Below are positions 24,767-36,787 of a stretch of DNA of 64,000 nucleotides, one piece after another. Within the stretch, counting starts at the first letter, position 1, and each line of letters opens with the position of its first letter. The stretch covers positions 2,386,782 to 2,450,781 of the forward strand of contig NZ_CP084029.1 of NCBI RefSeq assembly GCF_020181615.1, given 5' to 3'. Under the pieces are notes generated by a model. It made no database searches, had not been told where the DNA came from, and was given only the letters and a program-made list of their open reading frames with translations. Origin of the DNA: [Mycobacterium] crassicus. GTDB taxonomy: Bacteria; Actinomycetota; Actinomycetes; Mycobacteriales; Mycobacteriaceae. The position numbers and the translations under genes were made by a program.

Positions 24767-26239
24767 TCACACCAGCTCGGCGGTGCCGTCCGCGTTGACG
24801 GCGACCTTGGCCGCGGCGATGTCCTCGCGGGTACTGGCCTCCGCCTGTGACGGATTGGTGATCACCGCGAGCGCCCGGCTGCCGCTGGGAGTCCGTACCG
24901 CGACGAATATCTTCTCGGCAGCGCCGTCCCGGTTCACCGGCGTGGTCCAGGTCTCCAGAGTCCCGGTGCCCGACCAGCTGTCCTCGGCAGTCACCGTGGG
25001 TTCCGCATCGACCGCCGCCTGTACGTCTTCCCAACGGAATCCATCGGTCGGCGGCTCGGTGCCGTACACCCCGAAGCTGTGCTTGCTCAGATAGCCGCCA
25101 TTGGCGGTGATCAGGCCGACCTGTCCCGGGGCAGCGGTGAGCCGCTCAGCCATGGTGGCGATCGAATGCGAGACGTAGTTGTTCCAGGGACCGCCGGCGA
25201 AGGTCAGTCCACCGGTGACCGTCAACGGGCGCCGCGGATCCTCCAACCCCACCCCGAGCTCCTTGGCGGCAACCTGCACCGCCGACGGGAAGCACGAGTA
25301 CACGTCCACCGCGTCGATGTCGTCGAGGCCCCGGCCGGCAAGCTCCAGGACCCGTCGGCCGGCAATCCGGATCGCCGGAGAACCGGCAAAGGAGGCCCGC
25401 TCGCCGATCAGATAGGTGTCGTGGGCATCGGTTCCGGCGTACGGGAAAACCCAACGCTCCCTGGGGATCCGCAGTGCGGTTGCCTTCTCCACCGAGGTCA
25501 GGATCAACGCCGCACCCTGGTCGACCATATTGTTCGAGTTCATCAGCTTGGTATATGGCCAACTGATCATCCGGTTCGACGGGCCGGGCTGCCAGATCTC
25601 TTCGGCGGCCACGGCCTGGCGGCTCCACGCATGTGGATTGCCCTGCGCCACCTCGCTGAACCGGGACCACAGTGCGCCGATCCGGCGACGGTGATCATCC
25701 GATGACTTCCCCGCCTCGATCCGCAGAGCCTGCTCGAACATCGGATAGACGAACGAGGGTGCGACCAGGCCGATCCTGATCTCGGCAGGGCCGGCCATCT
25801 CGAATTCCGGGTCGCTGGGCGCCATCGGCACCGAGGCGTCCTGTTCGGTCCCGGTCAGCCGTTCACCCCGGGCTTTCAACCTGTTTCGGGTCCGCCAGGT
25901 TTCACCGCCGGCGATCAGCACGACGTCGTTGCGGCCCTGCTGAATGTCCAGGCATGCCTGGTTCACCAGTGACTGTGGCACATTGCCGCCGATCGGGGTG
26001 TAACGCGTGGCGGCATCGGGCGCGCCGATGCGCTGCGCGAGCAGCAGGCCAGGGTCGCGGTAGCGCAGCGACAGCAGGTTGACGATCCGCACCGCGTCGA
26101 CAGTTTCGAGGACCTTGGCGTCGGCGGCACCACGGGCCGCCGCCTCCATCAGATCCAGTGGCTCGGCGGCGGGATTCTCGTCGTGCTGATTGACCTGCCC
26201 GTAGCCGACCAGTACCGGTGTTCTGGGATTCGGTGGCAC
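24767..26239 (-). CDS. Thiolase-like / acetyl-CoA acetyltransferase family protein
   Basis: The 490-residue protein has the thiolase fold landmarks: VNQACLDIQQGRNDVVLIAGG around the position of the active cysteine, DIDAVDVYSCFPSAVQVAAKELG, and the GGPWNNYVSHSIATMAERL segment with the conserved histidine. The C-terminal 90 residues form an extra domain found in the actinobacterial Rv0914c-type proteins, called lipid carrier or keto-acyl thiolase. GTG 26239 has GAGAGGA upstream. It converges with the thioredoxin-like gene by 3 bp and is divergent from the SDR gene. Confidence 0.82.
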   Translation of the reverse strand: MPPNPRTPVLVGYGQVNQHDENPAAEPLDLMEAAARGAADAKVLETVDAVRIVNLLSLRYRDPGLLLAQRIGAPDAATRYTPIGGNVPQSLVNQACLDIQQGRNDVVLIAGGETWRTRNRLKARGERLTGTEQDASVPMAPSDPEFEMAGPAEIRIGLVAPSFVYPMFEQALRIEAGKSSDDHRRRIGALWSRFSEVAQGNPHAWSRQAVAAEEIWQPGPSNRMISWPYTKLMNSNNMVDQGAALILTSVEKATALRIPRERWVFPYAGTDAHDTYLIGERASFAGSPAIRIAGRRVLELAGRGLDDIDAVDVYSCFPSAVQVAAKELGVGLEDPRRPLTVTGGLTFAGGPWNNYVSHSIATMAERLTAAPGQVGLITANGGYLSKHSFGVYGTEPPTDGFRWEDVQAAVDAEPTVTAEDSWSGTGTLETWTTPVNRDGAAEKIFVAVRTPSGSRALAVITNPSQAEASTREDIAAAKVAVNADGTAELV

Positions 26240-26462
26240 TGAGGATTCCTCTCTGCAGGCTTGGCCGAAACGTACCGGTTTCGCAATGGGCGTCCTACAC
26301 CGGCCCGAGCTGCCCCATCTGCCGACCCGATCGGCCAGCTCTCAACCCGGCAGCAACTTTACAAAATAACCGCAAACTGTCACGCTTGCGGCCGGGCGGG
26401 AGGACGTACGCCTCAGCACTGAACGTCCGAGATGACAGCACCGACGAACGAGGAGTCAACAG

Positions 26463-27314
26463 GTGGCCCACACCGAATTCTCCGGCCGCACCATGCTGGT
26501 TTCCGGAGGCAGCCGCGGCATCGGACTGGCGATCGGTCTGGGCGCCGCACGATTGGGCGCCAATGTGGTGCTGCTGGCCAAAACCGCCGAGCCGCATCCA
26601 CGGCTGCCGGGAACGGTGCACACCGCCGCTGCCGAGATCGAAGCCGCCGGCGGCAAGGCGCTCGCGGTTGTCGGTGATGTGCGCAGCGAAGACGATGTCC
26701 AGCGGGCCGTCGAAGCCGCAGTGGACCGGTTCGGTGGCATCGACGTCTGCGTGAACAATGCCAGCGCGATCGCCGTCGAACCAACCGAGCAGCTTTCTGC
26801 CAAGAAGTTCGATCTGATGCAGGACATCAACGTCCGCGGGACATTCCTGTTGACCAAAGCGTGCCTGCCATATCTGCGACGCTCGGCAGCTCCGCACGTC
26901 CTGACCATCGCTCCCCCGCTCAATCTGAACCCGTACTGGCTGGGCGTGCACCCCTCCTACACGTTGTCCAAGTACGGAATGACGCTGCTGTCGCTGGGGT
27001 GGGCCGCCGAATACGCCGACGCCGGAATCGCTTTCAGCTGCCTGTGGCCGGAGACCTATATCGCCACCTCCGCAGTGGCCAACTCACCGGACGCCGACGA
27101 GCTGATCGGCAAGTCGCGCAGCCCGCAGATCATGGCCGACGCCGCCGTGGAGATCCTGCGGCGGCCAGCCGCGGAGGCGACCGGGCAGTGCTACATCGAC
27201 GCCGATGTGCTGGCTGAGGCCGGCGTGACGGACTTCTCCGGCTACGGCGGTGGAACGGATCCGCTGATGGACTTCTTCGTCGACCGGCCGCTGGGCGGCG
27301 GCGCGACTGAGTGA
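26463..27314 (+). CDS. SDR family oxidoreductase (HSDL2-like)
   Basis: The 283-residue SDR has the cofactor motif GGSRGIG at residues 15-21, VNNASAI, and the catalytic YTLSK. The LLAKTAEPHPRLPGTVHTAA insertion after the second strand and the SPQIMADAAVEIL segment are hallmarks of hydroxysteroid dehydrogenase-like protein 2 family members, here lacking the SCP2 sterol carrier domain. Start GTG 26463 has GAGGAG 7-8 bases upstream. The divergent neighbour is a thiolase-like protein, so both may serve lipid oxidation, sharing the 223-bp region between them. Confidence 0.84.
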   Translation: MAHTEFSGRTMLVSGGSRGIGLAIGLGAARLGANVVLLAKTAEPHPRLPGTVHTAAAEIEAAGGKALAVVGDVRSEDDVQRAVEAAVDRFGGIDVCVNNASAIAVEPTEQLSAKKFDLMQDINVRGTFLLTKACLPYLRRSAAPHVLTIAPPLNLNPYWLGVHPSYTLSKYGMTLLSLGWAAEYADAGIAFSCLWPETYIATSAVANSPDADELIGKSRSPQIMADAAVEILRRPAAEATGQCYIDADVLAEAGVTDFSGYGGGTDPLMDFFVDRPLGGGATE

Positions 27315-27327
27315 ACCGGCAGCCGGC

Positions 27328-27963
27328 TCAGCGCAGGTAGACCTCGCTGCCGCTGGGATATCCCCCACCGGTCGTGGTGACGTGAACGTGGTCGTAGTGC
27401 CCGTACCCGCCGCGCTGTGCGCCGCCGCCGGGTGTGTAGTACATCCCGCGCCAGATGGCGTCCTGCAGGCCGAACCGGCCGGCGTTCTCCATCACGTACG
27501 CCACGATCGAGTCGCCGAGCGCAATGCCCTCGGCGCTGCCGGGGTTGGGGATCATGACATCGAGCGCCAGGCCGTTGGGGTGCCACCGCAAGGCGTCGGC
27601 GCGTACGCCGCCGATCTGGTGGATCGCGGGGAACGCATCGCTGATACTGCGGGCCGCCTGGATGGTCCTGATCTGAAGGCCACGCTCCGAGGCGACCCCG
27701 GCCGGCAGGAAACGGGACACCATCCGCATCCGCGATGCCGCTGCGACCCCGACCGGCGTGTCCTGCCGCAGGTAATCGGTGGGCGCCGCCACCAGCTGTA
27801 ATCCGACCGGTGAATCGCTCTCAGCAACCACCGGCGCGGCTTCTTTGGCGGCAGTCGGATGTGTGCTGCCGCCCACAGCAAAGAAAACTGCTACTGGTGC
27901 GATGACGGCGGCCATCAATGCCGATGACTTTCGGCGCTGGCTGGCTAACTCATGTCGGCCCAC
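27328..27963 (-). CDS. Exported LAS/M15-like metallopeptidase-fold protein
   Basis: The 211-residue protein has an N-terminal signal or anchor (LMAAVIAPVAVFFAVGG). The C-terminal half contains WHPNGLALDVMI and HYDHVHV, which together give the H-x6-D and H-x-H metal ligands of the M15/LAS fold; the same arrangement occurs in the ARB_07466-like domain of actinobacterial proteins. A role in cell-wall peptide cleavage is plausible but not shown. Start GTG 27963 is the longest; ATG 27915 would begin at the hydrophobic segment. Confidence 0.72.
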   Translation of the reverse strand: MGRHELASQRRKSSALMAAVIAPVAVFFAVGGSTHPTAAKEAAPVVAESDSPVGLQLVAAPTDYLRQDTPVGVAAASRMRMVSRFLPAGVASERGLQIRTIQAARSISDAFPAIHQIGGVRADALRWHPNGLALDVMIPNPGSAEGIALGDSIVAYVMENAGRFGLQDAIWRGMYYTPGGGAQRGGYGHYDHVHVTTTGGGYPSGSEVYLR

Positions 27964-28016
27964 GGCTAGATACGATACGAGAAATCTGGCTAATAGTCAC
28001 AAATTTATAAAGCTCA

Positions 28017-28034
28017 GGAAACATTTTAGTTTCC
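28017..28034. promoter_or_regulatory. GGAAAC/GTTTCC dyad in the divergent promoter region
   Basis: GGAAAC (28017-28022) and GTTTCC (28029-28034) flank six AT-rich bases. The surrounding 60 bases are the most AT-rich in this region. The dyad lies between the divergent LAS-like and DUF732 genes and may be an operator for either. Confidence 0.35.
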
Positions 28035-28161
28035 GAGACCTCACCGGGGCGGGCGGTAGGCCCCGATCGCGCCCTGTTCGCGCAGCTCAACAAGCCTCGG
28101 GTGGCGCAGCGCACAGCCGCAAAGGTAGAACACCTAAGCAGATGGGTTTAGACTGCCATCC

Positions 28162-28515
28162 ATGAAGTCGACGACTCTTGCCGCCGCGATCATGGGTTTG
28201 GCGGTGGCCCTGGCCGGACCCGCGCACGCCGATCGGGACATTGATTTCGCCAACGAATTGCACACCTACGGGATCTACGGTCCGCGCGACTACAACGCCT
28301 GGCTGGGCAAGATCGTCTGCGAGCGTCTGGACAAGGGCGTGGACGGCGACGCCGCCAAGTCGGTGCGCTTCATCACCCCTAACCTGCAGAAGGGCACCAA
28401 CCAGGTGCAGACCGACCCTGCGAAGGCCTGGAAGTTCCTCGGCGCCTCGATCAACACCTACTGCCCGGACAAGCGCGGCGTATACGAGCAGGCGGCAGCA
28501 CAGCAGGGCCGATGA
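28162..28515 (+). CDS. DUF732 secreted protein
   Basis: The 117-residue protein has a signal peptide ending at GPAHA and a DUF732 mature domain: FANELHTYGIYGPRDYNAWLG, then KIVCERLDKGVDG, and CPDKRGVYEQ. The two mature cysteines probably form a disulphide. DUF732 proteins are small exported mycobacterial proteins of unknown role. It has its own promoter region and is followed by 265 bp without a gene before acn. Confidence 0.82.
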   Translation: MKSTTLAAAIMGLAVALAGPAHADRDIDFANELHTYGIYGPRDYNAWLGKIVCERLDKGVDGDAAKSVRFITPNLQKGTNQVQTDPAKAWKFLGASINTYCPDKRGVYEQAAAQQGR

Positions 28516-28780
28516 ACATCAGCCAGCTGTAGGAGAAGCCCTGTTCGCTCGGACGTTCGCCGGCGGCTGAGCCCCGCGCCACATGGCGCAGTCGACTTCG
28601 TCGAGGCCGTAACGAGGCGCTGGTTCACTGACACCGGACCGACCGTCGACGATCTTGAATGTTCCGGCGCGATCACACATTTCGCCGTCCACAAATCGCG
28701 GATTCCATTCGACCCTAGCCAGGCCGGTTTTCCCGACTAAGGTCGTAACTATCCCCATCCGACCGGCGAGAGGGGCCATG

Positions 28781-31579
<2,799 letters not shown>

Positions 31580-31623
31580 CCCGATCTTCCTATCCGCCAA
31601 CACGACTCGCGAAGGAGACGGCC

Positions 31624-31959
31624 ATGACCGATGGCCTCTATCCCCCGGCCACCGAGCAGATCTACAACCGCCGCAAGGAGTTGACCCCGCACACCCATGA
31701 CGCCTTCGAGGCGTTCTCCAAGGCCGTGTTCGCCGACGGCGCGCTGCCGGAGAAGACCAAACAACTGATTGCCGTCGCGGTCGCCCACGTGACCCAATGC
31801 CCGTACTGCATTCAGGGTCACACCAAGCTGGCACACCGCAAGGGCGCCACCGACGCCGAGATCATGGAAGCGATCTGGGTGGCTGCCGAGATGCGGGCCG
31901 GCGGCGCCTACGCGCACTCCACGCTGGCCCTGGACGTGCTGGCCAAAGAACACGGCTGA
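31624..31959 (+). CDS. Carboxymuconolactone decarboxylase / AhpD-like protein
   Basis: The 111-residue protein contains the AhpD-type motif CPYCIQGH with its two redox cysteines and histidine, within VAVAHVTQCPYCIQGH. The helical flanks (FEAFSKAVFADGALPEKTKQ, EIMEAIWVAAEMR) are standard. Such proteins act as thiol-dependent peroxidases or disulphide reductases. It is 44 bp after acn and follows GAAGGAGACG, so it is probably cotranscribed and could protect the oxidant-sensitive iron-sulfur cluster of aconitase; that link is inference. Confidence 0.83.
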   Translation: MTDGLYPPATEQIYNRRKELTPHTHDAFEAFSKAVFADGALPEKTKQLIAVAVAHVTQCPYCIQGHTKLAHRKGATDAEIMEAIWVAAEMRAGGAYAHSTLALDVLAKEHG

Positions 31960-32087
31960 TCGCTGCTTCTGCTCCGTTGGCCGTTGGCGTAAAGATCGGT
32001 GTTGATTGAGTCCAACCCGCCATCGCCGCAATCGACCCGGTGGTATACCGAGACCTTCGGTAGGCGACGGAGAGGGGTCAAGACCTG

Positions 32088-33146
32088 GTGGGCGCAACAA
32101 CGACGGTGCCGGCTACCGGAACCCGCGAAGCCGTCCGGACTCTCAACCCGGGCTACTTCGCGTTGGTCATGGCCAGCGGGATGGTGTCGATGGCCATGTA
32201 CCACCAGCAGGCCTACCAGCTGTCGGTGTTGCTGCTGTGGGTGACCGTGGTGTCCTACCTGATTCTGGTCACCGTGTCGGCGGTGCGAGTCATCGCATTC
32301 CCCCACGCATTCCGGGCTGATCTCTACGATTCCGGTCGCGCATTCGGTCTGTTCACGTTCGTGTCGGCCACCAACGTGCTGGGAGCTCGCCTCGTCATCG
32401 ACGGGCACACCAGCGTCGCCGCCGGGCTCTTGGTGGTCAGCACCCTGGCCTGGCTGGTGCTGGGCTACCTGATTCCCTGGACCGCCGTGCTGGGCACCTC
32501 CGAGCGGCCGGTGGTGCGGCGCGCGAACGGCACCTGGTTCATCTGGGTGGTGGCCAGCCAGTCCATCGCGGTACTGGCCGCCGTACTGGAAGTGGAGATG
32601 CCGCAGTCCTGGCGCCAGAGCTTGGCGCTGCTCGCGGTCAGCTCCTGGTCGATCGGGGTGTTCCTGTATGGCGCCGCCGGGGTGTTCGTCGCGCTACGTC
32701 TGCTGCTTTACCCGCTGGTGCCCGAGGACCTCATTCCGCAGTACTGGGTGGGCATGGGAGCCAGCGCGATCACCGTTCTGGCCGGCGCTCGGATCGTCGA
32801 GATGGCTGATGCGCCGATGGTGAATGCCACCCGCGGCCTGATCGCCGGAACGTCGGTGCTGTTCTGGGCCTTCGGCACCTGGCTGATCCCGCCGCTGATC
32901 GCGGCCGGGGTGTGGCGCCATGTCGTGCACCACATCTCGCTGCGCTACGAGGCCCCGTGGTGGAGCGTGATCTTCCCGCTGGGGATGTACGGGGTGGGCA
33001 GTCACTATCTGGGGCAGGCCGACCACCTGCCGATCGTCTACTACATCGGATCGGTGCAGAGCTGGATCGCCTTGGCCGCGTGGTGCATCACGTTCGTCCT
33101 GATGCTGCACCACCTGATGGTCACCCTGCGCCCAAAGGCACGCTAG
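32088..33146 (+). CDS. TDT/TehA-SLAC1 family transporter
   Basis: The 352-residue membrane protein has ten hydrophobic segments. The first ones hold NPGYFALVMASGMVSMA, the signature of tellurite-resistance/dicarboxylate transporters (TDT), whose members include the malate exporter Mae1, sulfite exporter Ssu1 and the SLAC1 anion channel. The central phenylalanine that gates SLAC1/TehA could be one of the FVSAT or FWAF residues. Start GTG 32088 is used. It follows the AhpD-like gene by 128 bp. The transported anion is unknown. Confidence 0.8.
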   Translation: MGATTTVPATGTREAVRTLNPGYFALVMASGMVSMAMYHQQAYQLSVLLLWVTVVSYLILVTVSAVRVIAFPHAFRADLYDSGRAFGLFTFVSATNVLGARLVIDGHTSVAAGLLVVSTLAWLVLGYLIPWTAVLGTSERPVVRRANGTWFIWVVASQSIAVLAAVLEVEMPQSWRQSLALLAVSSWSIGVFLYGAAGVFVALRLLLYPLVPEDLIPQYWVGMGASAITVLAGARIVEMADAPMVNATRGLIAGTSVLFWAFGTWLIPPLIAAGVWRHVVHHISLRYEAPWWSVIFPLGMYGVGSHYLGQADHLPIVYYIGSVQSWIALAAWCITFVLMLHHLMVTLRPKAR

Positions 33147-33219
33147 AACGGCGGTGGGTCAGAGCAGGCGACCACGTCGGAACACCCAGCCCGCCGATCG
33201 TGTCGTGGTGCCTTTTCCG
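33134..33219 (+). terminator. Nested hairpin with T-run after the TDT gene
   Basis: AAAGGCAC (33134-33141) pairs with GTGCCTTT (33208-33215). Inside, CGGCGG-TGGGT (33149-33159) pairs with ACCCA-GC-CCGCCG (33184-33196). The structure overlaps the TDT stop codon and ends in TTTT, as a Rho-independent terminator would. Confidence 0.45.
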
Positions 33220-33368
33220 GCCTGGGTACCTAGGTTCTCAGGTTCGGTTCGGCGGTGAATATTAGGTAGCGCCACCGATGTGCATCGGATCGATCTGAGC
33301 AGATACTCACGCCGATAAGTCAATTCCGCACCTGTGGTGTGGCCGGTCGGTGTAGCGGAGGTCCTTCG

Positions 33369-36300
33369 ATGTCGAAGATGGGTGGATCACGTCGGGCGAA
33401 TCGGATCGCCGGCGCGTCGAGCGCGGTGGCAGCGTTCCTGGCGTTCGGGCTGGCACCGCTGGCCGCCGCACCGACCGCGGATGCCGACGAGGCGGACTGG
33501 CTGGTTGATCTGATCGACTCGCTGGCCGGCGGTTCAGGTGACACCGGCGCCGACCCGACGGCGTTGGCCGGTGCCGTGTCGTGGGAGGCGTTGTTCAACA
33601 CCGACATCTACATCCCAATGCACACCGACATCGAAAACTGGATCCACTCCCCCCTCGGCCAACAGGTCGACACACTGATCAACACCCTGGCCGGGCAGTA
33701 TCTGATCGGCGACGGGGCGGCCGGTACCGCGGCCCATCCCGACGGCGGCAACGCCGGGTTGCTGTTCGGCGACGGCGGGGCCGGGTATGGCTACAGCGGT
33801 GACGGTGGCAACGCCGGCTGGCTGATCGGCGACGGCGGCAATGCCGGCGCGGCCTCGCCGGCCGCCGATACCGGCAATGCCGGCGCCGCGGCGACCGACA
33901 CCGACCCGGCCCCGGTCAACGGTGACCCCGGGGTGGGCGGCAATGCGGGGTTCCTGTTCGGCAACGGCGGCGACGGCACCGACGGCGGTAAAGGCGCCTT
34001 CGGTGGCAATGGCGGAGCCGGTGGCGACGGTGGGGCCGGCGGATTCCTCTTCGGCAACGGCGGTGACGGTGGCAACGGCGGCGCCGGTGCCGCGGGCACC
34101 GCCACCCATCTCGACGGAGGCGCCGGCGGGGTCGGCGGGGTTGGCGGCGTGGGCGGGCTGTTGTTCAGCAACGGCGGTCAAGGCGGCAACGGTGGGGCCG
34201 GTGGCGCCGGATTCGACGGTGGCACCGGCACAGCCGGAAGCAGTGGTGGTGACGGCGGCAACGCCGGCCGTGGTGGCGATGGCGGTGCCGGTGGCCAGGG
34301 CGGGTTGCTGTTCGGCGACGGCGGCACCGGTGGAGTCGGTGGGGACAGCGGCGCGGCGGGTGACGGCGGTGCCGGCGGGGCCGGCGGGGCCACCAACATC
34401 AACGGCGGTGACGGAGGCACCGGTGGCAACCCCGGCATCGCGGGCCAGGCCGGTGCCGCTGGCGCAGCCGGGCTGTTATTCGGCAAAGCCGGTGCGGCCG
34501 GCACCGCCGGTGCGGTGAACACCACCGGCGGATCCGGCGGCAACGGTGGCGATGGTTTCAACGCGACGGCCCCTGGCGGGACCGGTGGCAACGGCGGCAA
34601 TGGTGGCGCGGCCGGCACCTACGGCGACGGCGGCAAGGGCGGCCTCGGCGGCAACGGTGCGGCGGGGGCAACCGGTGCGGCGGGGACCTTCGCCGACGGC
34701 GGTAACGGTAACGGCGGTAACGGCGATAACGGCGGGGCCGGCGGCAACGGCGGGGCTGGTGGTAACGCCACCCACGGTGTCGGCGGCAGCGGTGGTGCCG
34801 GCGGTAACGGTTCAGCCCCGGGCAGTGGCGGCGCCGGTGCTACCGGCACCGCCGCAAACCCGAATGGCGGCAACGGTGGCGACGGCGGCAAACTCGGTGC
34901 CGGTGGTCTCGGCGGTAAGGCCGGCTCGGGCAGCGCAGGTGGTGCTGTCCCGGTGGCCGGCGACAACGGGAAGGCCGGGGCTGGTGTCAGCAACGGTGGC
35001 GATGGTGGGGCGGGCTACAACCCGGCCGCCAACCCCAACGCCGCACCCGGCGCCAACGGCGGCAACGGCGGCAACGGCGGTGCCGCCGGCGCTAATGGCA
35101 ACGGCGGCAACGGGGGTGCCGGCGGCGGTGGCGCTGCCGGTGGCGCCGGCACCACCGGCACGGCGGGTGATTCACCCAATTCCACTGCCGGCAACGGTGG
35201 CCACGGCGAAACCGGCGGCAAGGGCGGTGCGGGCGGAAACGGTGGTACGGGTGGTTCGGTCTCGGGTAACGGCGGCAACGGTGGCGCGGGCGGCTTCGGT
35301 GGGGACGGCGGGGTCGGCGGTGTCGGCGGTGCCGGCTATGACGCCGCTACCGGCACCACCGCTGGGGCCACCGGCGGCAACGGCGGCAACGGCGGCAGCG
35401 GCGGCACCGGTGGTGACGGTGGTGCCGGCGGCAACGGTGGTGCGGCCAGCAACGGCACCGCCGGGGTCAACGGTGACGGCGGTGCCGGCGGTGATGGCGG
35501 CATCGAAGGCAACGGCGGCGCCGGTGGCGACGGCGCCAACAGCGACAGCTCCGCGGGCAGTACCGGCGGCAACGGCGGCAACGGCGGCAACGGCGGCAGC
35601 GACCAGGGCGGCGGCGGCGCCGGCGGGCTGGCCGGCAGCGGCGGCAGCGGCGGCACCGCCGGCGGCTCCGGCCAAACCGGCACCGTCCCAACGTCGCTCA
35701 CCACCGGCGGCGCCGGCGGCAACGGCGGCAACGGGGTCTCCAGTAGCGGCGCCGCCGGTGGCGGTGGCGGCGGCGGTGGTGCTGGCGGCGGCGCCGGTAA
35801 CGGCGGTGGCGGCGGCGCCGGTGGCAGTGGCAGCGCCGACGGTGGTGGCGGCGGCGGTGCTGGCGGTGGCGGCGGCCTAACCGGCGGCAACGGCGGCAAC
35901 GGCGGCAACGGCGGCGGCAACGGCAACAACGGGCCCGGCGGCACGGGTGGGATCGCCGTCGGCGCCGTCGGCGGTGGCGGTGGCGGCGGCGCTGGTGGCG
36001 GCGGGGGCGGCGGCGGCAGTGTGGCCGGCACCGGCGGCAGCGGTCACGGCGGCCTCGGTGACGGCGGCAGCGGCGGCAGCGGCACCGGCACCGACGGCCA
36101 GCCCGGCGGCAACAACACCTCCGGCGTCGGTGGCGGCGGCGGTGGCGGCGGCGGCAGCCCCCAGGGCGGCAACGGCGGCGGCGGCGGCGCCACCAATGGT
36201 ATGGGCGACGGTGGTAGCGGCGGCAGCAGCGGCGCCACCAGCACCAGCGGCGCCGGCGGCGGCGGCGGCGGAACCGCGATCGGCGATAACGGGAGCGGCG

Positions 36301-36419
36301 GCGGCAGCGGCAGCGCCGCCGGCGGCGGCGCGGGCGGCAACAGCAGCAACTGGGGTGGTGGTGGGGGCGGCGGCGGCGGTGGTGTCGGCTTAGCCGGCGG
36401 CGCCGGCGGCGCCGGGTAA
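33369..36419 (+). CDS. PGRS-repeat protein with Sec signal peptide and no PE domain
   Basis: The 1016-residue protein starts at ATG 33369 with GGAGG 7 bases upstream. Residues 1-40 form a signal peptide (RRANRIAG, then a hydrophobic stretch and a TADADEA cleavage region). Residues 40-115 have an acidic linker (EADWLVDLIDSL, then FNTDIYIPMHTDIENWIH) and LINTLAGQYLIGDGAAG, which resembles the PE_PGRS linker. The remaining 900 residues are Gly-Gly-x repeats: seven or so LFG(D/N)GG units come first, and Gly runs of five or more dominate the last 230 residues. The PE domain needed for ESX-5 export is absent, so export must differ from PE_PGRS proteins. Confidence 0.85.
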   Translation: MSKMGGSRRANRIAGASSAVAAFLAFGLAPLAAAPTADADEADWLVDLIDSLAGGSGDTGADPTALAGAVSWEALFNTDIYIPMHTDIENWIHSPLGQQVDTLINTLAGQYLIGDGAAGTAAHPDGGNAGLLFGDGGAGYGYSGDGGNAGWLIGDGGNAGAASPAADTGNAGAAATDTDPAPVNGDPGVGGNAGFLFGNGGDGTDGGKGAFGGNGGAGGDGGAGGFLFGNGGDGGNGGAGAAGTATHLDGGAGGVGGVGGVGGLLFSNGGQGGNGGAGGAGFDGGTGTAGSSGGDGGNAGRGGDGGAGGQGGLLFGDGGTGGVGGDSGAAGDGGAGGAGGATNINGGDGGTGGNPGIAGQAGAAGAAGLLFGKAGAAGTAGAVNTTGGSGGNGGDGFNATAPGGTGGNGGNGGAAGTYGDGGKGGLGGNGAAGATGAAGTFADGGNGNGGNGDNGGAGGNGGAGGNATHGVGGSGGAGGNGSAPGSGGAGATGTAANPNGGNGGDGGKLGAGGLGGKAGSGSAGGAVPVAGDNGKAGAGVSNGGDGGAGYNPAANPNAAPGANGGNGGNGGAAGANGNGGNGGAGGGGAAGGAGTTGTAGDSPNSTAGNGGHGETGGKGGAGGNGGTGGSVSGNGGNGGAGGFGGDGGVGGVGGAGYDAATGTTAGATGGNGGNGGSGGTGGDGGAGGNGGAASNGTAGVNGDGGAGGDGGIEGNGGAGGDGANSDSSAGSTGGNGGNGGNGGSDQGGGGAGGLAGSGGSGGTAGGSGQTGTVPTSLTTGGAGGNGGNGVSSSGAAGGGGGGGGAGGGAGNGGGGGAGGSGSADGGGGGGAGGGGGLTGGNGGNGGNGGGNGNNGPGGTGGIAVGAVGGGGGGGAGGGGGGGGSVAGTGGSGHGGLGDGGSGGSGTGTDGQPGGNNTSGVGGGGGGGGGSPQGGNGGGGGATNGMGDGGSGGSSGATSTSGAGGGGGGTAIGDNGSGGGSGSAAGGGAGGNSSNWGGGGGGGGGGVGLAGGAGGAG

Positions 36420-36787
36420 GCCACTATCCGGCGGTGGCGCCACGGTCTCACCCTGGCTAAGCCGCGGTACCACCGTGTCGGCGTTTTAGCCGTTGCCGCC
36501 GAAGGTGTTTTAACGGCACTCGGCAACACCCGCTTGCGCGGGTTGGGATCCTGGCCTCACCGCCACCCGTTTACGCAGGTCGGCACATAAACAGCATTAT
36601 GATGCTCGATTTGTAGACGGGTGGCACGTCGCGGAACTAATCTAGGCAGGCAATCACGCATCCGTAAGAAACGAATCGGCGGATCTACGGACATGCGCGG
36701 CGATTCCCGACGACGTCCGGGGGTGGTGGTGTTCGACGGTTGGCCGGCGCGAATGGTAGCGGCCCGTGGGCGCGGCGTACCCCACCG
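36420..36787. other. Intergenic region before the LuxR-type regulator gene
   Basis: The stretch has no gene. A short GC hairpin, ACCCGC-TTGC-GCGGGT, at 36528-36543 lies 109 bp after the PGRS stop and may be its terminator. AT-rich bases at 36580-36620 (CATTATGATGCTCGATTTG) may hold the promoter of the regulator gene. Confidence 0.4.

Noticed and set aside
33534..36529. Proline- and alanine-rich open frames antisense or out of frame to the PGRS gene
   Set aside because: They are mirror effects of the GGCGGC repeats and have no independent start signals.
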